This document shows, in pieces, positions 18,516 through 27,814 of a DNA stretch of 64,000 nucleotides. The DNA is from Zobellia russellii (GTDB lineage: Bacteria; Bacteroidota; Bacteroidia; Flavobacteriales; Flavobacteriaceae). Positions within the stretch are counted from its first letter, which is position 1. Every line of letters starts with the position of its first letter. Location: contig NZ_JACSOI010000004.1 in assembly GCF_018728565.1 (NCBI RefSeq), positions 434,001 through 498,000 on the forward strand. The letters run 5' to 3'. Under the pieces are notes generated by a model, which made no database searches, was not told the origin of the DNA, and saw only the letters and a list, made by a program, of their open reading frames with translations. The position numbers were made by a program, and so were the translations under genes.

Positions 18516-18562
18516 GTTCAAAGATGTCCCGGTATTATTCATATCGGATAACATCTTTGAAC
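18516..18562. repeat. Perfect 12-bp inverted repeat between convergent genes
   Basis: GTTCAAAGATGT (18516-18527) is the exact reverse complement of ACATCTTTGAAC (18551-18562), with a 23-nt loop containing a possible inner CCG/CGG pair. It lies between the DUF5060 gene and the convergent acetyltransferase gene. It may be a second terminator or a protein-binding palindrome. The remaining bases to 18733 hold no convincing gene. Confidence 0.5.
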
Positions 18563-18733
18563 TTTTATTGTTGGTACCATGGGTCATTGGTTCTTTTAAG
18601 CTCTTTTCCTAGGATACTTAAAAGGTTTTGCCTGGAAAGAGAGCGGACAATTTTCAAATGCTGGAATGGGAAAGTTATTTGGAAGATTTTCAAAGAAGCT
18701 TCAATCTCCACTCCAGATAAGGTATTTAAATAA

Positions 18734-19306
18734 CTAAATTGTCCTAATTACTTTGCAAGGGTTACCGTAAGCAAGAACATCATTAGGTACGTCTTTGGTA
18801 ACAACACTTCCTGCACCTATAGTTACGTTGTCGCCAATAGTTACACCGGGAAAGATAACTGTGTTACCTCCAATCCACGCGTTATCACCAATTACAACTG
18901 GTTTGGTGTGGGTTAAATAACGGGAAGCATTTCCTTCTTGAATAATTCGGTCCGTTGCTTTTATGGGGTGGGTGGCGGTGTAGATTTGTACAAAAGGGGC
19001 AATTAGCCCGTTTTTGCCAATTGTAATGGTATTGTTATCAATAAACATACAATTGGTATTCACAAAAGTGTTTTCACCTATAGAAATATTACTTCCATAG
19101 TCACAGAAAAAGGGAGCCTCAATCCATACGCCAGCAGCTTTTTGTGCCAGCAACTGGTTTAAAAGTCGCTCCCTTTCTTCTAATAGTTCTGAGTCCAAAG
19201 TGTTATAGGCCTGTAGTATTTTACGGGCCCTATGGTACATTTTAAGGAGTTCCGCGTCACGAGAATCATAAACTTTACCATTGATCATTTTTTCTTTTTC
19301 GGTCAT
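18734..19306 (-). CDS. Maltose/galactoside-type sugar O-acetyltransferase
   Basis: Transfers acetyl from acetyl-CoA to a hydroxyl of a sugar; cytoplasmic, left-handed beta-helix trimer of the LacA/Maa/NodL class. Seen: N-terminal Mac domain (residues 1-60, MINGKVYDSRDAEL); hexapeptide repeats from about 70 to 185 (for example ISIGENTFVN, ITIGKNGLIA, VVIGDNAWIGGN, VTIGDNVTIGAGSVV); the catalytic His in TATHP; and the closing GNPCKVIR typical of the class. Length 190 is normal. It is convergent with the DUF5060 gene and shares strand with guaD 62 bp upstream, so cotranscription with guaD is possible. The real acceptor sugar is unknown; these enzymes usually detoxify non-metabolised sugars. Confidence 0.93.
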   Translation of the reverse strand: MTEKEKMINGKVYDSRDAELLKMYHRARKILQAYNTLDSELLEERERLLNQLLAQKAAGVWIEAPFFCDYGSNISIGENTFVNTNCMFIDNNTITIGKNGLIAPFVQIYTATHPIKATDRIIQEGNASRYLTHTKPVVIGDNAWIGGNTVIFPGVTIGDNVTIGAGSVVTKDVPNDVLAYGNPCKVIRTI

Positions 19307-19368
19307 AGTCGTCTAGATTCAATTGGAAATCACGTGTTAAAATATATTATCAATTTTTGATAGCAACA

Positions 19369-19851
19369 CTAGTACTTGGTTTTATCGTGTTTTTCTGCCC
19401 AGTTATTAAAAACTTGAACGGCATCATCTTGTAGCATTTGCTTAAAATAAATCTGCCTGTCTTCCATGTCTTTATCTAGTTCATCATAGATAAATTGGTC
19501 ATCAAAATCTATCGCTTTTGCATCGGCCTTATCACAGCCGTAGTATACCGCTTTAGGTCTTGCCCAGTAAATAGCACCAAAGCACATAGGGCAGGGCTCA
19601 CAAGAGGTATAAATAATGCAATCCGTTAATTGAAAACTATTCAATTTACTACAAGCTTCCCTGATTACTACCATTTCTGCATGGGCGGTAGGGTCGTTCG
19701 TAGAGGTTACTTTATTGTGGCCTTCGGCAATTATTTCACCATCCTTTACCACTACAGCGCCAAAAGGGCCACCGGCATTTGAGTTCATTCCTTTGGCCGC
19801 CATCTCAATAGCCCGGCGCATAAAAACTTCATGTTCTTTCATCATATTCAT
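19369..19851 (-). CDS. guaD: Guanine deaminase (CMP/dCMP deaminase fold, GuaD type)
   Basis: Converts guanine to xanthine in purine salvage; cytoplasmic zinc enzyme. Seen: zinc and proton-shuttle motif TAHAEM (about residues 52-57), second zinc motif PCPMCFGAIYWARPKAV, and N-terminal GGPFGAVVVKDGEIIAEGHN. The whole protein resembles Bacillus subtilis GuaD more than TadA, including the C-terminal FDDQFIYDEL segment, so I prefer guanine deaminase to tRNA-adenosine deaminase. Length 160 fits. Met4 (MKEHEVF) is an alternative start. No purine genes are adjacent. Confidence 0.88.
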   Translation of the reverse strand: MNMMKEHEVFMRRAIEMAAKGMNSNAGGPFGAVVVKDGEIIAEGHNKVTSTNDPTAHAEMVVIREACSKLNSFQLTDCIIYTSCEPCPMCFGAIYWARPKAVYYGCDKADAKAIDFDDQFIYDELDKDMEDRQIYFKQMLQDDAVQVFNNWAEKHDKTKY

Positions 19852-20127
19852 AAATTAAATGGGTGTTTGTCATACATCGCTAGGTACAACCGAATGTAAA
19901 AAAGTGTGTTGATACTTTGCTCTCTTTTCAAAAATGAACTTGTATCAACCAAATAAACATTCAAAATTACATAATTCTACCCGTTTTCTAACTTTTTTCC
20001 TTTCCTCCATACCTACTTAGAAAATCATTGAATAATTCCACGTAAGGGAAACTATCAACTTAGCTATGGGCATTTTTAAGATGGCCGCTCATTCTTGAAC
20101 TATATGGATAAGGTTCCTTAAACTGTT

Positions 20128-20135
20128 TATCTTTG
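20128..20135 (+). promoter_or_regulatory. Putative -7 box (TATCTTTG) for the PUL regulator gene
   Basis: Perfect TAnnTTTG match 45 bp before the regulator ATG at 20181. No convincing -33 TTG at the usual distance. Apart from this, the 19,852-20,180 interval shows no recognisable feature. Confidence 0.5.
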
Positions 20136-20180
20136 CTGCTGTAGCGCTACTTCTGTTAACATGAAAAGAAATAAATGTAG

Positions 20181-22937
20181 ATGAGAAACGGATATTACAT
20201 ATGCTTTTTACTATTTCTATTGCCATGGGTCTCAAGCACTCAGACCTTATTACCGCCCATTTATAATTATAAAGTTTTTGAATACAATGCGGGAGCTCAA
20301 AATTGGGGGTTGACCGTAGATGAAAAAGGCCACGTTTTTTCTGCCAATGACAAAGGCTTACTTTCTTTTAATGGTGAGGAGTGGATTTTGAACAAGTTAC
20401 CGAACGCTACAATTTTACGATCGGTAACTTCGGTAAAGGACAAGGTCTATACAGGTTCTTATGAGGAATTCGGATATTGGCAAACCACAGAAACAGGGGA
20501 GCTGAATTACACCTCACTTACCCATTTGATTCAAAACCATACGTTTACAAGTGAAGAATTCTGGCAGATTTTACCTTTTAAAGAAGCTGTTTACTTTCGT
20601 TCGTTTTCGGCACTTTATAAATATGAAGAGGGCCGTATTACGGTAATAGACCCTGAATTTGTTATTACGGGACTGGCCGTTTATGATGGCAAGGTTTACG
20701 TAGCGGCCAAAAACTTGGGGCTTTATGTGGTAAATGGCGAAAAGTTGGAACCCATAGGAAATGATGACGTACTTAAGGACCAGACGGTAACGGACATGGC
20801 GTCTTTTAAGGACGGCCTGCTCATTGGTACACAATTAAACGGTTGTGTAGTATATCAAAACGGACAGTTTACATCGTTGGATAAAAATATGAACAGCCTT
20901 TTAAAGAAATATCAGCTCAATAAGCTGATTGCTTTGGAGACGGGCGAAATTGCTTTTGGAACCATTAAAAACGGAATTTATCTTTTTGATTCCGCTTCGG
21001 GGTCCTATCGTAATTTGAATAGGAAAACAGGACTTCAGAACAATACCGTATTATCTCTGGCTAAATTCAAAGACCAATTCTGGGTAGGGCTGGAGAGTGG
21101 CATGGACCGTATTCAAGTAAACTCGGCTATAACATTTTATACGGATCATACAGGGGCCCTAGGTACAACTCATGATGTGGCTATACAAGACAACTCCATG
21201 TATTTGGGTAGTAACACGGGCATTTATTATTTTAAGGATGATGAACTTCAATTTTTTGAGGGTTCACAAGGCCATGTTTGGGACCTGGAGTTAATTGCTA
21301 ATGATGTTTTGGCCGGCCATAATACGGGAACTTTTAAAGTAGATGGAGAGAAACTTACCAAAATATCCGATCGTGCTGGGGGGTATCAATTTGTAAAGGT
21401 TCCGGAAAAGAACAATGTCTTTTTGCAAGGGACATATACAGGAGTAACCAAGTATATAAAGGATTCCAATAATAGGTGGAATGTAAGTACGGTTACAGGA
21501 ATTGACTTTCCCGTAAAACAATTGTGTTTTGAAGACAATCGTACCATTTGGGCAGCGCACCATTATAAAGGCCTCTTTCGTTTTAAACTGAACGAGGATT
21601 TGACCGCCGTAGAAGAGAAAACTGCTTTTGATACCACGGTATTACCCAATATTTACAACGTAAGGTTGTATCGCATTAAAAACCAGATTGTAATGCAAAG
21701 TGAGGGCAATTGGTTTAAATATGACCCTCTAGTAGGTAAAATAGCAACTTTAGAAGAGTTTGAGCCTTTTACAAATAAATCGCTTATTTACTCAGATGGT
21801 GAGCACTTTTGGTTTTTAAAGGATGCCGATACCAAAGAACTTCTGTATACGGATTTGCGGAACAATGCCATAGCGATAAGTGAAACCCAATTGAACCAGC
21901 GCTTAATGCCCGATATGGAGCGAGCGGTAAAACGCAATGATTCCATTTACCTTTTAACGTTGAGTGACGGTTTTGCAAAAATGAACATTGCCCAGTTGCA
22001 ACGGCAATTGAACACGAATGCTATTCCTGTTCCGGAGCTTACCTTCTTTAAGGATGATCAAGAGAGGTATTCCGTTAAAGACTCCCTTTTTGAGGTGCCT
22101 TATGCGCATTCTCAAGAATTGATACTTCAGTTGTCGGTGCCCAGTATGGTACAACCTAGGTATTATTATGAGCTAAAAGGTCCTTTAGAACAAGAAGCAT
22201 ACCGAACCCAGGGTACATTGGAGTTTCAAAACCTACCTCATGGTGATTATACATTAAATGTACATTCCGTGACTATGGACAACAGAATGAGCAGTCCTAA
22301 AACCATTGCTTTTGCAATAGCCTCTCCTTGGTACCTGTCTAAACTAAGTATGTTGGGGTATGTGTTGATTTTAGTTTTGATTGTTTTGGGAGTACGTTGG
22401 TACAACAGGCAAAAACTCAGAAGAAAGCACGAGATTTTAAAAATACGGTTACAACGTGAGCAGGAAGAACGTCTGGCACAATTAGAGAAAGAAAAACTAG
22501 AGAAAGAAATAAAACGCAAACAGACCGAATTGGCCCGAACCACAATGAGCGTAGCCAAAAAGAACGAGCTTATTCTAGAGCTAAAAGATTTAATGGTCTT
22601 GAACAAGGATGCTTTCCCAAACAAACAACGTTACCGTTCGCTGACCAAAAAACTGGATGGGTCTATTAACGAGAATGAAGATTGGAAGAATTTTGAAGTC
22701 AATTTTAAAGAACTTCACGATGATTTCTTTGACAATTTATTACAGCAGTTCCCAAAACTGACCCCTAAAGATTTGAAGCTTTGTGCCTATCTAAAAATGA
22801 ATTTGTCCAGTAAGGAAATAGCTCCTCTTATGGCCATTTCCATACGTGGTGTAGAAATACATCGGTACCGTTTAAGAAAGAAATTGGGTATAGATAGTTC
22901 ACAAAACCTATCCAATTTTTTAATTAAGTTCAAATAG
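20181..22937 (+). CDS. Membrane-spanning sensor/regulator: beta-propeller, Y_Y_Y, TM, coiled coil, LuxR-like HTH
   Basis: Probable sensor-activator of the downstream polysaccharide locus that binds a ligand in the periplasm and DNA in the cytoplasm with no kinase or receiver in between. Seen: signal sequence (FLLFLLPWVSSTQ); about 600 residues of two-component-regulator-type propeller repeats (for example GLTVDEKGHVFSANDKGLL and GTIKNGIYLFDS); a Y_Y_Y-like Ig domain (about 640-710, RYYYELKGPLEQEAY); one transmembrane helix (about 718-735, YVLILVLIVLGVRWY); a charged coiled coil rich in Glu/Lys/Arg (about 740-790); and a C-terminal HTH with LTPKDLKLCAYLKMNLSSKEIA followed by VEIHRYRLRKKLGI, the LuxR/GerE recognition pattern. 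No histidine-kinase motifs exist. It lies 263 bp upstream of susC on the same strand. Ligand unknown; likely an oligosaccharide of the locus. Confidence 0.88.
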   Translation: MRNGYYICFLLFLLPWVSSTQTLLPPIYNYKVFEYNAGAQNWGLTVDEKGHVFSANDKGLLSFNGEEWILNKLPNATILRSVTSVKDKVYTGSYEEFGYWQTTETGELNYTSLTHLIQNHTFTSEEFWQILPFKEAVYFRSFSALYKYEEGRITVIDPEFVITGLAVYDGKVYVAAKNLGLYVVNGEKLEPIGNDDVLKDQTVTDMASFKDGLLIGTQLNGCVVYQNGQFTSLDKNMNSLLKKYQLNKLIALETGEIAFGTIKNGIYLFDSASGSYRNLNRKTGLQNNTVLSLAKFKDQFWVGLESGMDRIQVNSAITFYTDHTGALGTTHDVAIQDNSMYLGSNTGIYYFKDDELQFFEGSQGHVWDLELIANDVLAGHNTGTFKVDGEKLTKISDRAGGYQFVKVPEKNNVFLQGTYTGVTKYIKDSNNRWNVSTVTGIDFPVKQLCFEDNRTIWAAHHYKGLFRFKLNEDLTAVEEKTAFDTTVLPNIYNVRLYRIKNQIVMQSEGNWFKYDPLVGKIATLEEFEPFTNKSLIYSDGEHFWFLKDADTKELLYTDLRNNAIAISETQLNQRLMPDMERAVKRNDSIYLLTLSDGFAKMNIAQLQRQLNTNAIPVPELTFFKDDQERYSVKDSLFEVPYAHSQELILQLSVPSMVQPRYYYELKGPLEQEAYRTQGTLEFQNLPHGDYTLNVHSVTMDNRMSSPKTIAFAIASPWYLSKLSMLGYVLILVLIVLGVRWYNRQKLRRKHEILKIRLQREQEERLAQLEKEKLEKEIKRKQTELARTTMSVAKKNELILELKDLMVLNKDAFPNKQRYRSLTKKLDGSINENEDWKNFEVNFKELHDDFFDNLLQQFPKLTPKDLKLCAYLKMNLSSKEIAPLMAISIRGVEIHRYRLRKKLGIDSSQNLSNFLIKFK

Positions 22938-22990
22938 ATGGTGTTATAACCATACAATTCTTACATATCTAATTTTCATTAGATTAAACT

Positions 22991-23041
22991 ACTACATCAA
23001 CACTACATCACAATGTTAAAGTTTAATACTTACTTAACATT
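22991..23041. promoter_or_regulatory. Direct and inverted repeats upstream of the PUL susC
   Basis: ACTACATCA occurs at 22991-22999 and 23002-23010, an 11-bp period (one helical turn). It is followed immediately by an inverted repeat, AATGTTAA (23012-23019) and TTAACATT (23034-23041). Both lie 160-210 bp before the susC ATG. This is the most likely landing site of the HTH regulator encoded just upstream. A smaller AGTCC/GGACT hairpin lies at 23077-23093. Confidence 0.45.
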
Positions 23042-23200
23042 AGGACTACTGCAAATAGCGTGTATTACGGGGCTTAAGTCCACTATAAGGACTGATGTAC
23101 TTTTTATGTACCCTTTCTCAAAAATGTGAGGAGGTCATTTTGATAACTTGTGCTTGAATTTAACAGATTGATAAATTTATAACTCAACTTTTAGACAATT

Positions 23201-26200
23201 ATGAAAATAAGAAACATTATTTTATCGATATGCTTCTTTCTCTTTCAACTGGTATTGTTTGCCCAAGATGGAATTACTGTTACGGGTATAATAAGCGATA
23301 CCAATGGGGAGCCGTTACCGGGAGCAAGTATCGTTTTAAAAGGTACCACAACAGGAACCCAAACCGATTTTGATGGAAACTACACGCTCAACAGTGTTGA
23401 AGAAGATGCAACCTTAGTGGTAAGCTATATCGGTTTTACATCTCAAGAAATTGCCGTGAACGGGCAAGCAAGTATTAATGTTACCTTATCGGAAGATGCT
23501 CAAGCTTTAGATGAGGTAGTTGTTATTGGTTATGGCGAAATGAAGTCAAAAGACCTTACGTCTTCCATTACCACAATTAAGGCAGAGGAACTGGCCGCTA
23601 CACCAACGGGTTCACCTATGCAGGCTTTACAAGGTAAAGTTGCGGGTCTACAGGTGGTAAGCAACGGAAGTCCCGGTCAAGGTCCAACAATACGTGTACG
23701 TGGTATAGGTTCGTATGATACGGGTGCTTCTGGTCCGCTCTACGTAGTGGATGGGATGTTCTTTGATGATATCGACTTTTTAAATACTGCGGACATCACT
23801 TCTATTTCGGTATTAAAGGATGCATCGGCGGCCGCTATTTATGGTGTACGTGCAGCCAATGGGGTAGTGCTCATAGAAACTAAATCCGGAGCATACAATA
23901 AGAAAGCCGAGATTACTTATGATGGGTATTCGGGCTTTCAAGTGGCACAGAACGTGTTAAAACTAGCCAATTCGGAGCAATTCGTGACCTTGGCGCAAGA
24001 ATCCGGTTCTGCACCTGACATTCAATTTATAGATAATGCTATGCAACGTTACGGCCGTAGCAGAATCAACCCAAATGTACCCAATGTAAATACAGATTGG
24101 TACGACGAAATTTTGAGACCGGCCCTGATTCAAAACCATAGTTTGGGAGTTACGGGCGGTAGTGATAATGCTACCTATGCTATTGGTGCCAACTATTTTG
24201 GGCAACAGGGTATTCTTAAAATGAAAAATGAGTACGAACGCTTTAACCTTAGAAGTAAGATAGATTTTAAGGTAAACGATAATTTAACCGTTGGTGGAAA
24301 TATGGTAATAAGTAATGCAACCCGTTACGATGCGGAAAACTCTGCATTTCGGTTGGCGTATTACGCGGTTCCTATTCTTCCGGTATATGATGAAAATCTG
24401 GCGGGTAACGAAAATGTATTCCCTACGAATTATGCAAATGCACAGGATTTGGGATATCGTGGCGGACAGAATCCGTTCCCGACCATGGATAATAGCGAAC
24501 TACGGTCTAAAATCAGAAATGTGTTGGCCAATTTTTATGCCCAGGTACATATCATTCCTGAAAAATTGACTTTTAAGACAGCGTACAATCATAATTTTGA
24601 AACCATTGAGCGTAGAGAGGTGCGTTTGCCTTACTTTATTGGAAACGGTTTTCAACGGGAAAATGCAGAGCTTTTAAAGCGTAACGATACGTATTCAAAT
24701 CAAATTTGGGACAACACCTTAACCTATACCGAATCTTTTGGTAAACATAATCTAACCGTTCTGGGAGGTTCTTCCTTCAGAGATGAATCTTTTGAGCGCT
24801 TGGAGGCTAAAGGGTTAAACTTTCCACTGTCAGGAGAAGAGGCTTATTATTTAGATCAAGCACAGACAATAGTACAAGATGATGTTAAGGATGACGGCCG
24901 CCGTGAGTATGGTCTATCGTTCTTTGGTAGAGTTTCCTATAACTATGATAACAGATACCTGTTTTACGGTACCTACCGTGCAGATGGCACCAACAAGTAC
25001 CAAGAAAAATGGGGGTATTTTCCAACTATTGGTGCAGGATGGGTGTTGTCCGAAGAGGACTTCATGCAAAACAATGGCGTTTTCGATTTTCTTAAATTCC
25101 GTGGTAGCTGGGGTAAGCTAGGTAATGATAAAGTACCTGGTAGTGAGGGTGCTATTACTTCTACGGTAGTAACTACGGCCTTTGGTGATACTATGGTGAA
25201 CGGGGTAAATACTACAAGTAATTTTACGGCTCTTAAATGGGAAGTTACGGAAGAAACGAATGTGGGTATATCTGCGCGTTCTCTAAATAATAGGCTTTCG
25301 CTGGAAGCGGACTATTATGTAAGGGATACCAAGGATGCCGTAATTCCTATTGAAGTGCCTTTGATTCCTGATGCAACCCGGCAGAATGTGGGTGAAATAA
25401 GAAACCAAGGTCTTGAGGTAGCCTTAAACTGGAACGATCAAGTTTCGGATGATTTCAGTTACTCTATTGGGGCCAATTTTTCCTCTTTAAAAAATGAAGT
25501 GTTGGATACGGACCGTCAATTGAATATTGATACCGGTTCTGCAGAGTTCAGACAACGTACCCGAGTGGGAGACCCTGTCTTTTCTTTCTTTGGTCTTGAG
25601 GTTGATGGTGTATATCAGAATGATGCAGAAATAGCTGCGGATCCTGCCGCTCAGGTAGAAATTGCCAATGGTAGGACCATTGTACCCGGAGACTTGAAAT
25701 TTAAAGATCAAGATGGGGTAGAGGGTATTACTGCAGATGATCGCGTTATGTTGGGCAACTATTTGCCAACCTATTCCTATGGTTTTAATGTGGGTTTTAA
25801 CTATAAAGGCTGGGATTTCTCTGCTGCGGCTTTAGGTCAAGGTGGAAACAAAATTCTAAACCGTAAGCGGGGCGAGGTCATTTTTACAAATGATACCAAC
25901 TGGGACCGTGATTTTGCCTTGAACCGTTGGCATGGTGAGGGTTCTTCCAATAGTTATCCTTCTTCCGCAGGTATTAGAAAAGGTTGGAATCAACAGTTAA
26001 GTGATTTCTTTATCGAAAAAGGGGATTTCTTTAGAATTCAGAACATCACTTTAGGCTATACCATTAATAAGGATGGAGCTATCAAAGGGCTTCCACGAAC
26101 CCGTATTTACGTAACGGCAGAGAAACCTTTATCGGTCTTTAACTACAATGGCTTTAGTCCAGAAGTGCCTAATGGCGTGGACAATGATACATATCCAATA

Positions 26201-26239
26201 CCTGCTATCTATACGGTAGGAGTAAATATTAAAATATAA
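23201..26239 (+). CDS. SusC/RagA-type TonB-dependent outer-membrane receptor
   Basis: Energised import of oligosaccharides across the outer membrane, as the barrel of a SusCD complex. Seen: signal peptide (QLVLFAQ); an N-terminal carboxypeptidase-regulatory-like domain (TVTGIISDTNGEPLPGASIV, about 25-100); the SusC linker LDEVVVIGYGEMKSKDLT; plug domain (about 115-230) with IRVRGIGSYDTG and PLYVVDGMFF; then a 22-strand-type barrel to the C-terminus. 1012 residues is typical. Its stop is 11 bp before the susD start. First gene of the susC-susD-LamG-GH144-GH144-GH3-sulfatase run. Ligand inferred from the neighbours as a beta-glucan. Confidence 0.95.
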   Translation: MKIRNIILSICFFLFQLVLFAQDGITVTGIISDTNGEPLPGASIVLKGTTTGTQTDFDGNYTLNSVEEDATLVVSYIGFTSQEIAVNGQASINVTLSEDAQALDEVVVIGYGEMKSKDLTSSITTIKAEELAATPTGSPMQALQGKVAGLQVVSNGSPGQGPTIRVRGIGSYDTGASGPLYVVDGMFFDDIDFLNTADITSISVLKDASAAAIYGVRAANGVVLIETKSGAYNKKAEITYDGYSGFQVAQNVLKLANSEQFVTLAQESGSAPDIQFIDNAMQRYGRSRINPNVPNVNTDWYDEILRPALIQNHSLGVTGGSDNATYAIGANYFGQQGILKMKNEYERFNLRSKIDFKVNDNLTVGGNMVISNATRYDAENSAFRLAYYAVPILPVYDENLAGNENVFPTNYANAQDLGYRGGQNPFPTMDNSELRSKIRNVLANFYAQVHIIPEKLTFKTAYNHNFETIERREVRLPYFIGNGFQRENAELLKRNDTYSNQIWDNTLTYTESFGKHNLTVLGGSSFRDESFERLEAKGLNFPLSGEEAYYLDQAQTIVQDDVKDDGRREYGLSFFGRVSYNYDNRYLFYGTYRADGTNKYQEKWGYFPTIGAGWVLSEEDFMQNNGVFDFLKFRGSWGKLGNDKVPGSEGAITSTVVTTAFGDTMVNGVNTTSNFTALKWEVTEETNVGISARSLNNRLSLEADYYVRDTKDAVIPIEVPLIPDATRQNVGEIRNQGLEVALNWNDQVSDDFSYSIGANFSSLKNEVLDTDRQLNIDTGSAEFRQRTRVGDPVFSFFGLEVDGVYQNDAEIAADPAAQVEIANGRTIVPGDLKFKDQDGVEGITADDRVMLGNYLPTYSYGFNVGFNYKGWDFSAAALGQGGNKILNRKRGEVIFTNDTNWDRDFALNRWHGEGSSNSYPSSAGIRKGWNQQLSDFFIEKGDFFRIQNITLGYTINKDGAIKGLPRTRIYVTAEKPLSVFNYNGFSPEVPNGVDNDTYPIPAIYTVGVNIKI

Positions 26240-26250
26240 AAATAGCGACT

Positions 26251-27789
26251 ATGAAACTATTACAAAAAATCTCAAAACCTTCTCTAGTGTTGCTTTTGGT
26301 TCTGGCCGTTTGGGGATGTACCGATAAATTGGACGAACCTGAACTGAACAATAATTTTGCCGGAGGAACAGACTTTACGGATGCATCGGGGATGCTGCTG
26401 TCTACCGTGGGGGCATATGAGGCCTATTATTCCAGGGGATGGGAACAACCCCTGATTATTTCCGTGCGTGGAGACGATGTTAATTCCGGTGGTCTTGGCG
26501 ATCAGCCCGAGTTTACGGAAATGGACAAGTTTAATTACAGCAAGGACCATTGGATGGTAAACTCGCTTTGGGAAAACATTTATGCAGATGTTATTTCGGC
26601 ACATACCGCTATGGAGCAGATTGCCAGATACCAAGAATTTGGAACAGATGCTGAAATTGCACTGGGCAACCAGTATATAGCAGAAATTCAGGTATTACGC
26701 GGAATGATGTTATTTCAGATTTCGCAGGTATATGGAGATATATTTATTCCTGAATCTTCGGATACGGAGCTACTTTTAGAAGTAGAGACTTTACCTACCA
26801 AGGCAGAAGTTATGCAACACGTTTCTGATCAGATGGATTTGGCTATTCCCGTTTTACCGGATATGCGGCCAAATGAAAGAACTGATCTTAAAGGTGGTGT
26901 TACCAAGTATACGGCTTTGGCTATTAAAGCTTTGGCCAATCAAGAATTAGAGAATTATCAAGTGGTTGCAGATGCTGCCGGGCAGATTATAGCATCGGGA
27001 AAATTCAGCCTTTATCCGGATTTTTATGAACTTTTTAAAGCGCCTGGAAAATTGAGTAATGAGAGCATTCTGGATTTACAGTACTCGGACTTTAATCAAG
27101 GCGAGGGCGACCGTTTTGCACATTTATACGCTCCCTATGGTCCACAAAATTGGACTCCGGCAGTAGAAGGTTCCAACAGCGGGTGGGGATTCTTTGAGCC
27201 TAGCTTTAAATTTATCAAGTTCATGTTGGACCGTGGTGAAACCGTACGTTTGGAAACGAGTGTACTTTTTACGGAACGAGGTATAGCCGAACTACAGACT
27301 GACCCGGCGTATGCTGATTTGCCCGCCTTTATGAACAAAGTTACTAGAGACGGTGATGTTATAAATGATTTTGCCCGAGGTTATTTTTCAAGTGGAAAGC
27401 ACTACCTGCCTTCTAATCAATTGATTGAAGGACGAACCGATTATGGAAGTAACAAGAATAACAACGTCATTCGTTATGCCGAAATCTTATTGATGTATGC
27501 CGAAGCACTTACACATGGGGCCACAGGTTCTGTTATGTCTGCTGATCAAGCGGTAAACTTGGTTCGGGAAAGAGCCGGATTGCCAGCTTTGTCCGGTGTT
27601 ACCTTGGATCAAGTTGTTGATGAGAAGTTTGCCGAGTTGGCTATGGAATGGGGCAAGCGCTACTATGATATGATTCGCCTGAAAAGGTATGATGAGCTTA
27701 CGTACGATGGCCGCACGTTTACAGAGGAGAAAACTTTTCTTCCTTACCCGCAGCCACAGGTAGACCAGTTTCCTGTATTGGACAATTAA
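26251..27789 (+). CDS. SusD/RagB-type surface glycan-binding lipoprotein
   Basis: Lid of the SusCD importer; binds the oligosaccharide at the cell surface. Seen: lipoprotein signal with lipobox near LAVWGC (Cys about 23); SusD-like N-terminal region with a TPR-type helical bundle (WENIYADVISAHTAMEQIA, QYIAEIQVLRGMMLFQISQVYGD) and the C-terminal RagB/SusD block NNVIRYAEILLMYAEALTHG, then LVRERAGLPALSG, and the closing EWGKRYYDMIRLKR. 512 residues is normal. Directly follows susC. Confidence 0.95.
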   Translation: MKLLQKISKPSLVLLLVLAVWGCTDKLDEPELNNNFAGGTDFTDASGMLLSTVGAYEAYYSRGWEQPLIISVRGDDVNSGGLGDQPEFTEMDKFNYSKDHWMVNSLWENIYADVISAHTAMEQIARYQEFGTDAEIALGNQYIAEIQVLRGMMLFQISQVYGDIFIPESSDTELLLEVETLPTKAEVMQHVSDQMDLAIPVLPDMRPNERTDLKGGVTKYTALAIKALANQELENYQVVADAAGQIIASGKFSLYPDFYELFKAPGKLSNESILDLQYSDFNQGEGDRFAHLYAPYGPQNWTPAVEGSNSGWGFFEPSFKFIKFMLDRGETVRLETSVLFTERGIAELQTDPAYADLPAFMNKVTRDGDVINDFARGYFSSGKHYLPSNQLIEGRTDYGSNKNNNVIRYAEILLMYAEALTHGATGSVMSADQAVNLVRERAGLPALSGVTLDQVVDEKFAELAMEWGKRYYDMIRLKRYDELTYDGRTFTEEKTFLPYPQPQVDQFPVLDN

Positions 27790-27814
27790 TCTAATCAACT
27801 AACAAAACAGAAAG

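Noticed and set aside
18506-18733. 75-residue ORF on the + strand
   Set aside because: Overlaps two hairpins, has an untypical composition, and ends against the acetyltransferase gene; no homology pattern visible.
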